A stretch of 64,000 bases of DNA from Oscillospiraceae bacterium (GTDB lineage Bacteria; Bacillota; Clostridia; Oscillospirales; Acutalibacteraceae). Both the position numbers and the translations under genes were made by a program. Positions 1 through 7,966 of the stretch are shown here, in pieces. The stretch covers positions 51,288 through 115,287 of the forward strand of contig SVPZ01000002.1 of the NCBI GenBank assembly GCA_015065605.1, written 5' to 3'. How positions within the stretch are numbered: the first letter of the stretch is position 1; the number at the start of each line of letters is the position of its first letter. The notes beneath the pieces are model-generated. The model did not search any database. It had not been told where the DNA came from and saw nothing but the letters and a program-made list of their open reading frames with translations.

Positions 1-501
1 TTCCAACCATTTAAGCTGATTTTCTCCAAGTACGTGGCGAGGTTCGTTTTCAGGAGGCGCTTCACCCATACCGGGAGGGGCGTGTTTTATTATACCTTCT
101 TTTGGGAAATATGAATGATTAGTGTCGATAAAAATAAATCTGTAACCACCTTTATCAACGTAAAAATAGGTGACGTCACCGTTTCCTACCTTGCCGTCTT
201 CGGTGCCCCAAACAACGTTTTGGTCGTTAGTAAGGCGAGGGGTAACAAAATCAAAGGTATTATCAACCGATTCGGTATCGTGGTTGCCATAAGTGCCGTA
301 AACCTTTAAATCGTATTTGTTACTAAGTAAGGTTTCTGAAAGTTCTGTAAACTCCGTCCACTTACGTGTAAGGTCGCCACAGTGCATAATGAACTCGCTG
401 TTCTTTGCTTTTGCGCTTTCTATTATTTCTTCAACGTGTTCGTGCCTTGCAAAATTTCGGTCGTAATGCAAATCGGAAAAAACCGTAAATTTTATACTCA
501 T
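1..501 (-). CDS. Metallophosphoesterase, 3' end outside window
   Basis: Calcineurin-like metallophosphoesterase, truncated by the left edge of the window (167 codons visible, N-terminal part). Visible metal-site motifs, read on the minus strand, are the opening FSDLHYD (D-x-H), CGDLTRKW (GD) and YGNHDTES (GNHD), which are the first three of the five blocks of the family. The start is the ATG at 501, preceded by AAGGAAG at normal spacing. No signal peptide, so probably cytoplasmic. It belongs to the same family as the gene at 11386 but the two are clearly different in sequence. The substrate cannot be told from the sequence. Confidence 0.85.
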   Translation of the reverse strand, partial: MSIKFTVFSDLHYDRNFARHEHVEEIIESAKAKNSEFIMHCGDLTRKWTEFTELSETLLSNKYDLKVYGTYGNHDTESVDNTFDFVTPRLTNDQNVVWGTEDGKVGNGDVTYFYVDKGGYRFIFIDTNHSYFPKEGIIKHAPPGMGEAPPENEPRHVLGENQLKWLE

Positions 502-590
502 ATAATCACTTCCTTAACATTATTATACAGTACGAAAATTAAAAGTAAAGTGAAAAAATACAAATATTTTATAGAATTGGTTTCACGCTC

Positions 591-619
591 TTGTAATTAA
601 ACTAAAAAGCATATATAAT
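591..619 (+). promoter_or_regulatory. SigA-type promoter
   Basis: TTGTAA (591-596), a 17-nt spacer and a perfect TATAAT (614-619) lie about 30 nt upstream of the ATC-hydrolase-like gene. Confidence 0.6.
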
Positions 620-648
620 ATGTAGGTAAAATCGAAAGGGGTATGAAA

Positions 649-1146
649 ATGAGCATTGTAAAAAACGAAGCAAAGTATAAAAACGGACTTTTAAAGGCAA
701 TTCGTGAACAACTTGAACACAGAGCATTCTGGCTTTATCTTCTTTGTGACGAGGCAAAAAAGAAAGGACTTGAGCCTAAGGATTTTGCTCCTGCCGCCAT
801 TAAACGTTGTGGACTTTCTCAAGGGGAAAATCTTGTTAAAAAAGGAAAGACCGACAACCTTAAGGGACTTCGTAAAACGCTTTTCACAAAACCTGCACAA
901 CTTGTATTTGAAATGAAAATTTTAGAATCAACCGATGATAAATTATCCATAGATTTTCATTACTGTCCTCTTGTAAAGGCTTGGCAAAAAGCAGGCTGCA
1001 GTGATGAGGAAATAGCAGAACTTTGTGATATCGCTATGTGCGGTGACCACGGTATCGGCGAGTGCTACGGCAGTATTTTAGAACTTCCTAAATGTATAGC
1101 AAAGGGCGATGACGTCTGCTCACTTCGTTACAGCAAAAAGAAATGA
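649..1146 (+). CDS. L-2-amino-thiazoline-4-carboxylate hydrolase family protein
   Basis: 165-aa protein of the ATC-hydrolase family (the Pfam family named after L-2-amino-delta2-thiazoline-4-carboxylate hydrolase). The C-terminal half carries the typical block FHYCPLVKAW followed by a cysteine-rich stretch (LCDIAMCGDHGIG) and two more cysteines near the end. Two ATGs are in frame, at 643 and 649; AAAGGGG sits directly against the first and 7 nt before the second, so 649 is chosen. Members of this family in Clostridia are widespread and mostly uncharacterised, so the thiazoline substrate should be read as a family name rather than a proven activity. The stop codon runs straight into a heptamer repeat array. 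Confidence 0.75.
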   Translation: MSIVKNEAKYKNGLLKAIREQLEHRAFWLYLLCDEAKKKGLEPKDFAPAAIKRCGLSQGENLVKKGKTDNLKGLRKTLFTKPAQLVFEMKILESTDDKLSIDFHYCPLVKAWQKAGCSDEEIAELCDIAMCGDHGIGECYGSILELPKCIAKGDDVCSLRYSKKK

Positions 1147-1244
1147 TTTAGGATTTAGGGTTTAGGATCTAGGATCTAGGGTCTAGGATTTAGGGTCTAG
1201 GATTTAGGGTTTAGGATTTAGGGTTTAGGATTTAGGGTTTAGGG
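1147..1244 (+). repeat. Telomere-like heptamer array, 14 x TTTAGGR
   Basis: Fourteen uninterrupted 7-bp units in register, starting at the base after the stop codon of the preceding gene. Units are TTTAGGA or TTTAGGG, with TCTAGGR variants at units 4, 5, 6 and 8. No unit is shorter or longer than 7 bp. Four degenerate units in the opposite orientation lie at 1418-1445. Confidence 0.95.
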
Positions 1245-1278
1245 GATAGCAATTAAGATTTGTGAAAAAATTTATTAC

Positions 1279-1335
1279 TACACCTCATCCACCGCATACG
1301 CGGTCCCCCTTCCCCTCCGAACAAAAGGGGAAGGC
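1279..1335. repeat. Palindromic extragenic element (REP-like)
   Basis: Two adjacent hairpins in intergenic DNA: ACCGC/GCGGT (1291-1304) and a 9-bp stem CCTTCCCCT/AGGGGAAGG (1308-1316 with 1326-1334). Locally GC-rich against an AT-rich background. It resembles the short dispersed palindromic elements seen in many gut Clostridia, but there is only one copy in this window. Confidence 0.5.
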
Positions 1336-1368
1336 AATGATAACAATAAAGATTGGTGAAAATAAAAA

Positions 1369-1395
1369 CGGGCGATGGATAATCGCCCGTTTTGT
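1369..1395. terminator. Bidirectional rho-independent terminator
   Basis: 8-bp stem CGGGCGAT/ATCGCCCG with loop GGATA (1377-1381), flanked by A residues on the left and T residues on the right. It lies between the ATC-hydrolase-like gene (+) and nfnB (-). Confidence 0.8.
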
Positions 1396-1417
1396 TGTTT
1401 GAATGAATAATGAGGCA

Positions 1418-1445
1418 CCCTAACCCCTAGATCCTAGCCCCTAGA
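1418..1445 (-). repeat. Inverted degenerate heptamer units
   Basis: Four 7-bp units reading CCCTAAC, CCCTAGA, TCCTAGC, CCCTAGA on the + strand, i.e. degenerate TNTAGGG-like units on the minus strand and inverted relative to the array at 1147-1244. The stop codon of nfnB (1434-1436) and its last codons lie inside this array. Confidence 0.8.
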
Positions 1446-2837
1446 GCCTTTCTCAATATACTCGTCAATTGCCTTTGCGGCGGTTTTTCCTGCGCCCATA
1501 GCCGATATTACCGTTGCGGCGCCCGTTACTGCGTCACCTCCGGCAAAAACTCCGACTTTACTTGTGGCTCCTGTGTTTTCCTCAACTATAATGCCACCGC
1601 GTTTATTTACGTCAAGTCCTTCGGTTGTATCCTTTATAAGTGGGTTAGGTGAGGTTCCTATAGAGATAACTACGGTATCGGTATCAAGGATAAATTCACT
1701 GTTTTCAATAGGTACGGGACTTCTTCTGCCTCTTTCATCGGGTTCGCCAAGCTCCATTTTTATACACTTCATAGCTTTAACGAAGCCGTTATCGTCACCC
1801 AGAATTTCAATGGGGTTATTAAGAAGCATAAATTCAACGCCCTCTTCAATAGCGTGTTCAACCTCTTCCTTTCTTGCGGGAAGTTCATCCATACTTCTTC
1901 TATATACAATGTAAACCTTTTCGGCGCCAAGTCGCATAGCGGTTCGGGCAGCATCCATGGCTACGTTGCCACCGCCCACAACGGCAACCTTGCCACCCTT
2001 CATAATCGGAGTGGTGGGATTTTCGAGATAAGATTTCATAAGGTTGCTTCGGGTTAAAAACTCGTTAGCCGAATAAACACCCTTAAGGGTTTCTCCCTTT
2101 ATTCCCATAAAGGAGGGAAGTCCTGCTCCCGACCCGATAAATACCGCTTCAAAGCCCATTTCGAAAAGCTCGTCAACGGTAAGGGTTTTACCTATTATAA
2201 TATTAGTATTGATTTCAACACCCATAGCGCAAAGGTTGTCGATTTCTTTTTGTACTATTTTTTTAGGAAGTCTGAATTCGGGAATACCGTAAACAAGCAC
2301 ACCGCCTGCGGTATGCAATGCTTCAAAAACAGATACTTTATATCCCATTCTTGCCAAATCGCCTGCGCAGGTAAGTCCTGAAGGTCCGCTGCCGATAATG
2401 GCTACTTTGTGTCCGTTGGACGCTATATTAATCGGTGCGGTTTGACTGTGAGCGTTATGCCAGTCGGCAACGAAACGTTCAAGTCTGCCGATTCCTACAC
2501 TTTCACCCTTAATTCCTCTGACACAGTTTGCTTCGCATTGCTTTTCCTGAGGACAAACACGTCCGCAAACGGCAGGAAGGGAGGAAGACTGACTTATAAT
2601 TTCATAAGCGCCCTCAAAATCACATTCCTTTATTTTTTCAATAAAAGCGGGAATGTGAATGTTTACGGGACAACCTTGAACACAGGGCATATTTTTGCAG
2701 TTTAAACAACGTAAAGCCTCGCTGACTGCGGTTTCTTCACCGTATCCTAAAGCAACCTCGTCAAAGTTTTTGTTTCTTATTTGAGGCTCCTGACAGGGCA
2801 TAGGATTTTTAAGGTTACTCATATTAGGCTTATTCAT
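1434..2837 (-). CDS. nfnB: NADPH-binding subunit of NfnAB / GltD-like flavoprotein
   Basis: 467-aa flavoprotein of the glutamate-synthase small-subunit family. The N-terminal part has the cysteine pattern for iron-sulfur clusters (C44, C47, C52, C56, then CGRVCPQEKQCEANC near residues 90-105). A first dinucleotide site IGSGPSGLTCAG (FAD) and a second VGGGNVAMDAAR (NADPH) follow. The start at 2837 is chosen over a longer frame from 2894 because AGGAGG lies 8 nt upstream and the extra N-terminus would lie entirely inside the upstream gene. Overlap with the upstream gene is 8 nt (translational coupling). Next to nfnA it most likely forms the electron-bifurcating NADH-dependent reduced ferredoxin:NADP+ oxidoreductase; a role in glutamate synthesis is less likely since no large gltB gene is present. 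The C-terminal codons fall in a repeat. Confidence 0.88.
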   Translation of the reverse strand: MNKPNMSNLKNPMPCQEPQIRNKNFDEVALGYGEETAVSEALRCLNCKNMPCVQGCPVNIHIPAFIEKIKECDFEGAYEIISQSSSLPAVCGRVCPQEKQCEANCVRGIKGESVGIGRLERFVADWHNAHSQTAPINIASNGHKVAIIGSGPSGLTCAGDLARMGYKVSVFEALHTAGGVLVYGIPEFRLPKKIVQKEIDNLCAMGVEINTNIIIGKTLTVDELFEMGFEAVFIGSGAGLPSFMGIKGETLKGVYSANEFLTRSNLMKSYLENPTTPIMKGGKVAVVGGGNVAMDAARTAMRLGAEKVYIVYRRSMDELPARKEEVEHAIEEGVEFMLLNNPIEILGDDNGFVKAMKCIKMELGEPDERGRRSPVPIENSEFILDTDTVVISIGTSPNPLIKDTTEGLDVNKRGGIIVEENTGATSKVGVFAGGDAVTGAATVISAMGAGKTAAKAIDEYIEKGSRG

Positions 2838-3693
2838 TGTCGTTTGCCTCCTTTTTAAAGAGGTTACAAGCCTTTTCGTAGGCGTGTCTTTCAAAATCTT
2901 TATACATACTTGCTCTGCTCATAGCCTCGTCGAAATCAATTTTATATCCGTCAAAATCGGGGCCGTCAACACAGGCGAATTTAACTGTTCTCTTACCGTC
3001 TTCAATAAGGGAAAGTCTGCATCCGCCACACATACCGGTGCCGTCTATCATAATTGGATTCATCGAAACGGTGCAGGGGATACCAAAGGGGCGAACTGCT
3101 TCAACAACGAATTTCATCATAATAAGAGGTCCTATGGTTATAACCTCGTCAAAGGTTTCACCACTTTCGAGCATTTTGTTTATCGGCATACAAACGTTGC
3201 CCTTTTCACCGTAGGAACCGTCGTCGGTCATAACAAAAAGTCTTTCGGAAGAATTACGGAATTCATCCTCTAAAATAAGAAGATCTTTGTTTCTGAATCC
3301 GATAATACTTGTAACGGCAGCGCCCTGCTCCTTTAATTTTTGAGCAACGGGCAAAGCAATAGCGCAACCGACACCACCGCCGACTATCAAAACTTTTTTG
3401 AGTCCGTCGGTTTTGGTGGGAGTGCCTAAGGGCCCTGCAAAGTCCTCGATATATTCGCCCTCGTTCTTTTTGGAAAGACGAAGGGTAGTTTCACCAACAG
3501 TCTGAAAGATTATTTTTACCGTTCCTTTGGTTCGGTCAAAGCCTGCAACGGTCAGAGGTATGCGCTCACCGTCGCTATCGACTCTGAGTATGATAAACTG
3601 ACCTGCTTGAGCCTTTTTTGCAACAAGCGGGGCTTTTATATCCATCATAGTAACGGTTGGATTAAGTATTTTTTTACTTACTATTTCGTACAT
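2830..3693 (-). CDS. nfnA: NfnAB small subunit (ferredoxin-NADP+ reductase-like)
   Basis: 287-aa protein of the ferredoxin-NADP+ reductase / dihydroorotate dehydrogenase electron-transfer subunit family. An FAD-binding beta-barrel comes first (RIPLTVAGFD), then the NAD-binding site LIVGGGVGCAIALPVA, then a C-terminal [2Fe-2S] cysteine cluster (GTGMCGGCRLSL and FACVDGPDFDG). The start at 3693 is chosen because AAGGTG precedes it at normal spacing; upstream codons are low-complexity and cover the promoter. The partner gene overlaps its 3' end. By family knowledge the pair couples NADH and reduced ferredoxin oxidation to NADP+ reduction in anaerobes, supplying NADPH for biosynthesis. Confidence 0.88.
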   Translation of the reverse strand: MYEIVSKKILNPTVTMMDIKAPLVAKKAQAGQFIILRVDSDGERIPLTVAGFDRTKGTVKIIFQTVGETTLRLSKKNEGEYIEDFAGPLGTPTKTDGLKKVLIVGGGVGCAIALPVAQKLKEQGAAVTSIIGFRNKDLLILEDEFRNSSERLFVMTDDGSYGEKGNVCMPINKMLESGETFDEVITIGPLIMMKFVVEAVRPFGIPCTVSMNPIMIDGTGMCGGCRLSLIEDGKRTVKFACVDGPDFDGYKIDFDEAMSRASMYKDFERHAYEKACNLFKKEANDNE

Positions 3694-3724
3694 TTTTTTC
3701 ACCTTACAGAGTAAATATAGATAT

Positions 3725-3753
3725 ATAATATCACATTTTTCTTTTAAGGTAAA
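3725..3753 (-). promoter_or_regulatory. Promoter of nfnAB
   Basis: On the minus strand, TTTACC and TATTAT are separated by 17 nt, about 30 nt upstream of the nfnA start codon. Confidence 0.5.
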
Positions 3754-3890
3754 CCATAATTTGCACATTTTTGGCTATATTTATTGAAATAAACCGAAAA
3801 GAAAGATTAAAAATTTAAGCAAAGTTTTAGAAAAAAGATTGTTTTGTGCATAACTTTTTAAAAAATATATAAAAATTTTGAACAAAACAC

Positions 3891-3919
3891 TTGACAAATA
3901 GTTTATTATGCACTATAAT
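3891..3919 (+). promoter_or_regulatory. Consensus SigA promoter of a gene-free transcript
   Basis: Perfect TTGACA (3891-3896), 17-nt spacer and perfect TATAAT (3914-3919). No open reading frame of credible size follows before the terminator at 4246-4274. Confidence 0.85.
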
Positions 3920-3925
3920 AAAGAC

Positions 3926-4275
3926 AGAAAAGAGAGGACAGAAAGGTGGCTGATACCAATGAAAATGGAAGCCGAACCTGTTAAGGAAAGCTTATCGAAC
4001 TGAAAGAGGTGAGTCCAAAAAAGTATTAACTTCACATCCAAGGCTTAAGACAAAGTTAATAAAAAATATTTGAGTTTAGTTGAAATTTACTTTTTTGAAA
4101 TTTTAGTTGATAACCAATAAAAATAATTAATTATAAAAAATAATCCTTTCTCAAAAAATATAAATATGGTGAGACCGATGTATAATGTAAAAGTTTTGAA
4201 AAACATTAAATAGGTTAGGGTGTTACCAATGTACAGTTAATATTTCCCGACGTCTTTTGACGTCGGGTTTTCTTA
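3926..4275 (+). ncRNA. Candidate structured non-coding RNA, about 350 nt
   Basis: The stretch between a consensus promoter and a strong terminator has no protein gene; the only start with a nearby purine run gives a 14-codon frame (3959-4003). Local complementarity suggests folding: TTAACTT/AAGTTAA (7 bp) around 4028-4060, TAAG/CTTA around 3980-3993, GGTGAGT/ACTTCACATCC around 4006-4040, and the 9-bp terminator stem. Two similar GRTACCAATG/GTTACCAATG segments occur near each end. Size and context fit an abundant clostridial regulatory RNA; I cannot assign a family with confidence (raiA RNA and 6S RNA are the first models to test). It could also be a long 5' leader region that terminates before the CHAP gene at 4367. 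Confidence 0.6.
4246..4274 (+). terminator. Rho-independent terminator of the ncRNA candidate
   Basis: 9-bp perfect stem CCCGACGTC/GACGTCGGG with a TTTT loop followed by TTTTCTT. Confidence 0.9.
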
Positions 4276-4366
4276 TTATTGGGTTTGACTTTGCTTTTTA
4301 TTTATGATATTATTATCTTGTTATATGATATATCTTTATGCTTCTCAAAAGGACGGAAAAAATTAA

Positions 4367-7132
4367 ATGAAAACCTTTAAAAAGATTATTCTTTGTTTTC
4401 TTTCTGTTCTCCTTGTTTTTACGGCGGTTTTACCCGTACAGGTCAAGGCGGACGTTACTTATAGCACCGAATTTCCTAACACGTGGAATAATACGGGAAA
4501 ATATATTGAAGACCTTATCGGCGTTGCAATGACTCAGGTGGGTTATTACGGCAATACCAGAGTCGGTACAAAATACGGCGCTTGGTACGGTGAAAACTAT
4601 ACCTATGCTCAGTGGTGCGCTATGTTTGTGGCTTGGTGCGCAAATGAGGCAGGTATTCCTACTTCGGTTATTATGAAAACCGCAAAGGCAAACAACTTTA
4701 GAAACAGCGGAACCTACCATTATAAAGACGATTACACTCCAAAACGCGGCGATTTGGTGCTTTATAACCCTATGACCAACGGATATTCGGGAACTTATTA
4801 TTGGCCCGAAAAAAATTCTGACGGAACCTATAAAGAAAGTTCTCACGTGGCAATAGTATGCTCCTACGATTCTTCCACTAAAAAAATATGGGTGGTTCAC
4901 GGAAATTCTACCGACGATAAGGTTTGCTATAACAGTATTTTAGTATCTTCAAACGCCATTCAGGCTTTCGTTACTCCTGCTTATTCGGGCTCTTCTTCAT
5001 CGGGAGAAAGTCTTGTACGCGTATTTGATTACGTGAATGGTGACGGAATAAATATGCGAACAGGCGCGGGAACAAGCTACTCAAAGGTTACCACCTTGGA
5101 TAAGGGACTAAACGTTGATATTCTCGAAACGGTAACAAACAGCAGTAATGAAGTTTGGTATAAGGTAAAGGTAATCAGCACCGGCGCAGTAGGTTACGTC
5201 AGAAATGATTTTATAACCCTTGTGACCAAGGATGATACTCCAACTACACACTACGTAAACGGCGACGAGGTAAGACTCAGAAGTAAAGCGGGTACTGATG
5301 GAGATATAGTAGGTACATACGACAGAGGAACGGTAATTAAACTTCTCGGAGTAACCAAAAACGATGCGGAAGAATATTGGTATAAGGTTAAAATAACGGC
5401 TGACGGAAAAGAAGGCTATATTCGTAACGACCTTATAAAAATAGTTACAAAAACCGAAACCCCTTATGTAAATGACGATACCGTTCGTCTCAGAAGCAGT
5501 GACAGTACGGCAGGGGATATAGTCGGCGAATACGATAAAGGCACTAAAGTAGAAATTATTGAAACTGTTACCAATTCAAAGGGCGAAAAATGGCATAAGG
5601 TAATAGTATTTTCCGATAAGGTTGAAGGTTATATCAGAAGCGATTTTATTTCTGCCGATAAAGCTCCCGAAACGCCAAATTACGATTATACTAACGCTTC
5701 TTATAGTTTGCGAAGCGCTCCCGGTACAGAAAACAGTGTTGTTGCAAAGGTTGATGCCAATGTAAAGGTTACCGTGTTGGAGGCTGCCTTTGATAAGGAC
5801 GGCGACAAATGGTTTTTGGTCAGAGTATTAAGCAGCGGTAAAGAAGGATATATTTATTATAAAAGAGTAACCTTAAGCGCAAAAAGTAAGGATACGATAA
5901 ATGCTTCCTGTAATCTTGTTTCTGCTCCGGACGGTACAACGAGTGTTTGCAGTCTTTCAAAGGGCGATACCGTTACGGTGCTCGGAACAACCTTCGACGG
6001 CAAAGGGAATAAGTTTTTTAAAGTAAGCGTAAATAAAAACGGTAAAGGGTACGTAGGATATATTCCTACTTCAAAGGTAACCCTTTACGGCTTAAACAGA
6101 AAAGACGTTGTGTTTAAATCTAATCTTGAATCTCCTACGGGAAGCCTTGATTATACCGAGGACGACGTTATAACCGTTCGCGGTTGGGTGTTCAGTAACG
6201 TGGGTGAGGCGCAGTGCTATTATTCACTTGACGGCGGAGCCAAAACGCCTATGCCTGCCGAAAAACGTACCGACGTAAACTCTTCCTACAGCACCTGTAC
6301 CACCGACTATGCAGGCTTTAAACTTTTGCTTAGTGCGGGGGAACTTTCTCATGGAGAGCATACGGTTGAAATTTTTGCGGGCGGTGACGTAACCGTAAAG
6401 CGAATATATAAATTTTCAATAAACGTTATGGATAAAAAAGCGCCCGAGGGCAGTCTTATAGACGTTGTCGATATTGATGAAAGCGGTTATACTCTTGTGG
6501 TAACGGCAACCGATGATATAGGACTAAGCGCAGTTTATACCAAAACAACCGTAAACGGAACCGAAAAAGAACATATTGCAAATCTGATAGATGATGATAC
6601 CTATCACGTTCGTGTTAAAACTTCGGATTTCGATACTTCCGACAGCACATACGTTACAAAGGTTTTTGCCCGTGACGGCTATAATAACGTAACGCTCATA
6701 AAAGAGATTTCCTTGAATCCTAAACAGTATGAACCTATAAAAATCACCTTTGACGCTAACGGCGGAAGCGGAGCGCCGGAGGATGCGATTTTAAGCTTTA
6801 TGGGTAATTTTGCTATCGAAATAACCGAAATGAAAAGGGAAGGTATGATATTTGTCGGTTGGTCGAGCGTAAAGGACGGCAACGTGGAATACATCGCTGA
6901 CGTAAATTACGTATTTACCGAAAGCACTACCCTTTATGCAGTATGGAGTGACGTGATTCCGGGCGACTGTAATAACGACGGCGAAATTAATACGGTGGAT
7001 TTAGCCATGCTGAAATTAGCGCTATGCTTCAACGAATATTCTGATATAGCTCTTTATGATTTTGATTCAAACGGTGTGGTTGATACCGTGGACCTTGCAA
7101 AACTTAAACTTTATCTTGCGGGAATAAAGTAA
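4367..7132 (+). CDS. Secreted CHAP-domain wall hydrolase with SH3 repeats and dockerin
   Basis: 921-aa secreted modular protein. Residues 1-28 are a signal peptide ending VQVKA. Residues 50-205 form a CHAP amidase/endopeptidase domain with the catalytic set Cys84 (QWCAMFVAWC), His160 (SSHVAIV) and Asn180 (VVHGN), expected to cut peptidoglycan peptide bonds. About five bacterial SH3 repeats follow (roughly 215-575), each with the G-Y-[IV]-[RYP] end pattern, then Ig-like segments, an InlB-type repeat (about 785-850, ending TTLYAVW) and a type I dockerin (862-921) with two Ca-binding repeats (DCNNDGEINTVDLAMLKL and DFDSNGVVDTVDLAKLKL). The dockerin predicts docking to a cohesin scaffold. RBS at 4350-4355 (AGGACG) is modest. 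No operon partners. Confidence 0.9.
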   Translation: MKTFKKIILCFLSVLLVFTAVLPVQVKADVTYSTEFPNTWNNTGKYIEDLIGVAMTQVGYYGNTRVGTKYGAWYGENYTYAQWCAMFVAWCANEAGIPTSVIMKTAKANNFRNSGTYHYKDDYTPKRGDLVLYNPMTNGYSGTYYWPEKNSDGTYKESSHVAIVCSYDSSTKKIWVVHGNSTDDKVCYNSILVSSNAIQAFVTPAYSGSSSSGESLVRVFDYVNGDGINMRTGAGTSYSKVTTLDKGLNVDILETVTNSSNEVWYKVKVISTGAVGYVRNDFITLVTKDDTPTTHYVNGDEVRLRSKAGTDGDIVGTYDRGTVIKLLGVTKNDAEEYWYKVKITADGKEGYIRNDLIKIVTKTETPYVNDDTVRLRSSDSTAGDIVGEYDKGTKVEIIETVTNSKGEKWHKVIVFSDKVEGYIRSDFISADKAPETPNYDYTNASYSLRSAPGTENSVVAKVDANVKVTVLEAAFDKDGDKWFLVRVLSSGKEGYIYYKRVTLSAKSKDTINASCNLVSAPDGTTSVCSLSKGDTVTVLGTTFDGKGNKFFKVSVNKNGKGYVGYIPTSKVTLYGLNRKDVVFKSNLESPTGSLDYTEDDVITVRGWVFSNVGEAQCYYSLDGGAKTPMPAEKRTDVNSSYSTCTTDYAGFKLLLSAGELSHGEHTVEIFAGGDVTVKRIYKFSINVMDKKAPEGSLIDVVDIDESGYTLVVTATDDIGLSAVYTKTTVNGTEKEHIANLIDDDTYHVRVKTSDFDTSDSTYVTKVFARDGYNNVTLIKEISLNPKQYEPIKITFDANGGSGAPEDAILSFMGNFAIEITEMKREGMIFVGWSSVKDGNVEYIADVNYVFTESTTLYAVWSDVIPGDCNNDGEINTVDLAMLKLALCFNEYSDIALYDFDSNGVVDTVDLAKLKLYLAGIK

Positions 7133-7180
7133 AATATGTGAAAAATTTGTCAAAAACACGTTTTTCCCGTAGAAAAAATA

Positions 7181-7208
7181 TTGCATAATTTTAAAATTAT
7201 GATATAAT
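7181..7208 (+). promoter_or_regulatory. Promoter of the NifU-like/GGGtGRT operon
   Basis: TTGCAT (7181-7186), 16-nt spacer, perfect TATAAT (7203-7208). A small hairpin CGCCTATAAAGGCG (7219-7232) sits in the 5' UTR before the AAGGAG site. Confidence 0.65.
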
Positions 7209-7255
7209 AGTTTCGAAGCGCCTATAAAGGCGGATTAACCGAAAGGAGTTCTGTT

Positions 7256-7948
7256 ATGAAATACTCACATGAAGTAGAAAAAATGTGTCCTCTTGCTAAG
7301 GGCGCATACCACGGACCTGCACCTATTCCGCAGGAAGGTGCCTGGACTCAGGTAAAAGAAGTAAAGGATGTTTCCGGTCTTACACACGGTGTGGGCTGGT
7401 GTGCTCCTCAGCAGGGTACCTGCAAACTCACCCTTAACGTTAAAGAGGGTATCATTGAAGAGGCTCTTGTTGAGACTCTCGGCTGCTCCGGTATGACTCA
7501 CTCTGCAGCTATGGCTTCCGAAATTTTGGTTGGTAAAACCATTCTTGAAGCTCTTAATACCGACCTCGTTTGCGATGCTATCAACACCGCTATGAGAGAA
7601 TTATTCTTACAGATCGTTTACGGTCGTACTCAGACCGCTTTCTCTGAAGATGGTCTTCCCATCGGCGCAGGTCTTGAAGACCTCGGTAAAGGTCTTCGTT
7701 CTCAGGTTGGTACCACCTATGCTACCAAGACTAAGGGCCCCCGTTATCTCGAACTTGCTGAAGGCTATATCACCAAGATTGCCGTTGACAAGGACGACCA
7801 GATTACCGGTTACAAATTCGTTCATCTTGGTAAGATGATGGATATGATTAAAAAAGGTATGGACGCTAACGAAGCTTTAGAAAAAGCAAGCGGCCAGTAC
7901 GGACGTGTTGATGACGCTGCTAAACTCATCGACCCCCGTGAAGAATAA
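7256..7948 (+). CDS. NifU/IscU-like iron-sulfur scaffold paired with GGGtGRT protein
   Basis: 230-aa protein annotated by family knowledge as an iron-sulfur cluster assembly scaffold protein of the NifU/IscU fold. Candidate ligand cysteines lie in GVGWCAPQQGTC, LGCSGMTHSA and LVCDAIN; the LGC-S-x-x-x-S-A/A-S pattern recalls the second IscU cysteine block. It begins 8 nt after AAGGAG and is followed after 18 nt by the GGGtGRT gene, its constant partner in Clostridia. Codon use (GGT, GCT, AAC, CGT, CTC rich) resembles the ribosomal protein genes of this window and differs from the neighbours, which points to high expression. The actual client of any cluster is unknown. Confidence 0.8.
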   Translation: MKYSHEVEKMCPLAKGAYHGPAPIPQEGAWTQVKEVKDVSGLTHGVGWCAPQQGTCKLTLNVKEGIIEEALVETLGCSGMTHSAAMASEILVGKTILEALNTDLVCDAINTAMRELFLQIVYGRTQTAFSEDGLPIGAGLEDLGKGLRSQVGTTYATKTKGPRYLELAEGYITKIAVDKDDQITGYKFVHLGKMMDMIKKGMDANEALEKASGQYGRVDDAAKLIDPREE

Positions 7949-7966
7949 TTAAGGAGGCAATGACTT

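Noticed and set aside
1147..1244. Reading the heptamer array as a CRISPR array or true telomere
   Set aside because: Units are 7 bp without spacers, so not CRISPR; the array is internal, between genes, so it is not a chromosome end.
1434..2837. Calling this gene glutamate synthase small subunit
   Set aside because: No large gltB subunit gene nearby and the adjacent overlapping gene is nfnA-like, so NfnB is the better call.
3959..4003. 14-codon frame in the ncRNA candidate
   Set aside because: Too short, RBS poorly placed and outside any known leader-peptide context; kept as part of the RNA.
4430..4900. 156-codon minus-strand frame in the CHAP gene
   Set aside because: Shadow frame over the CHAP domain; no promoter or RBS.
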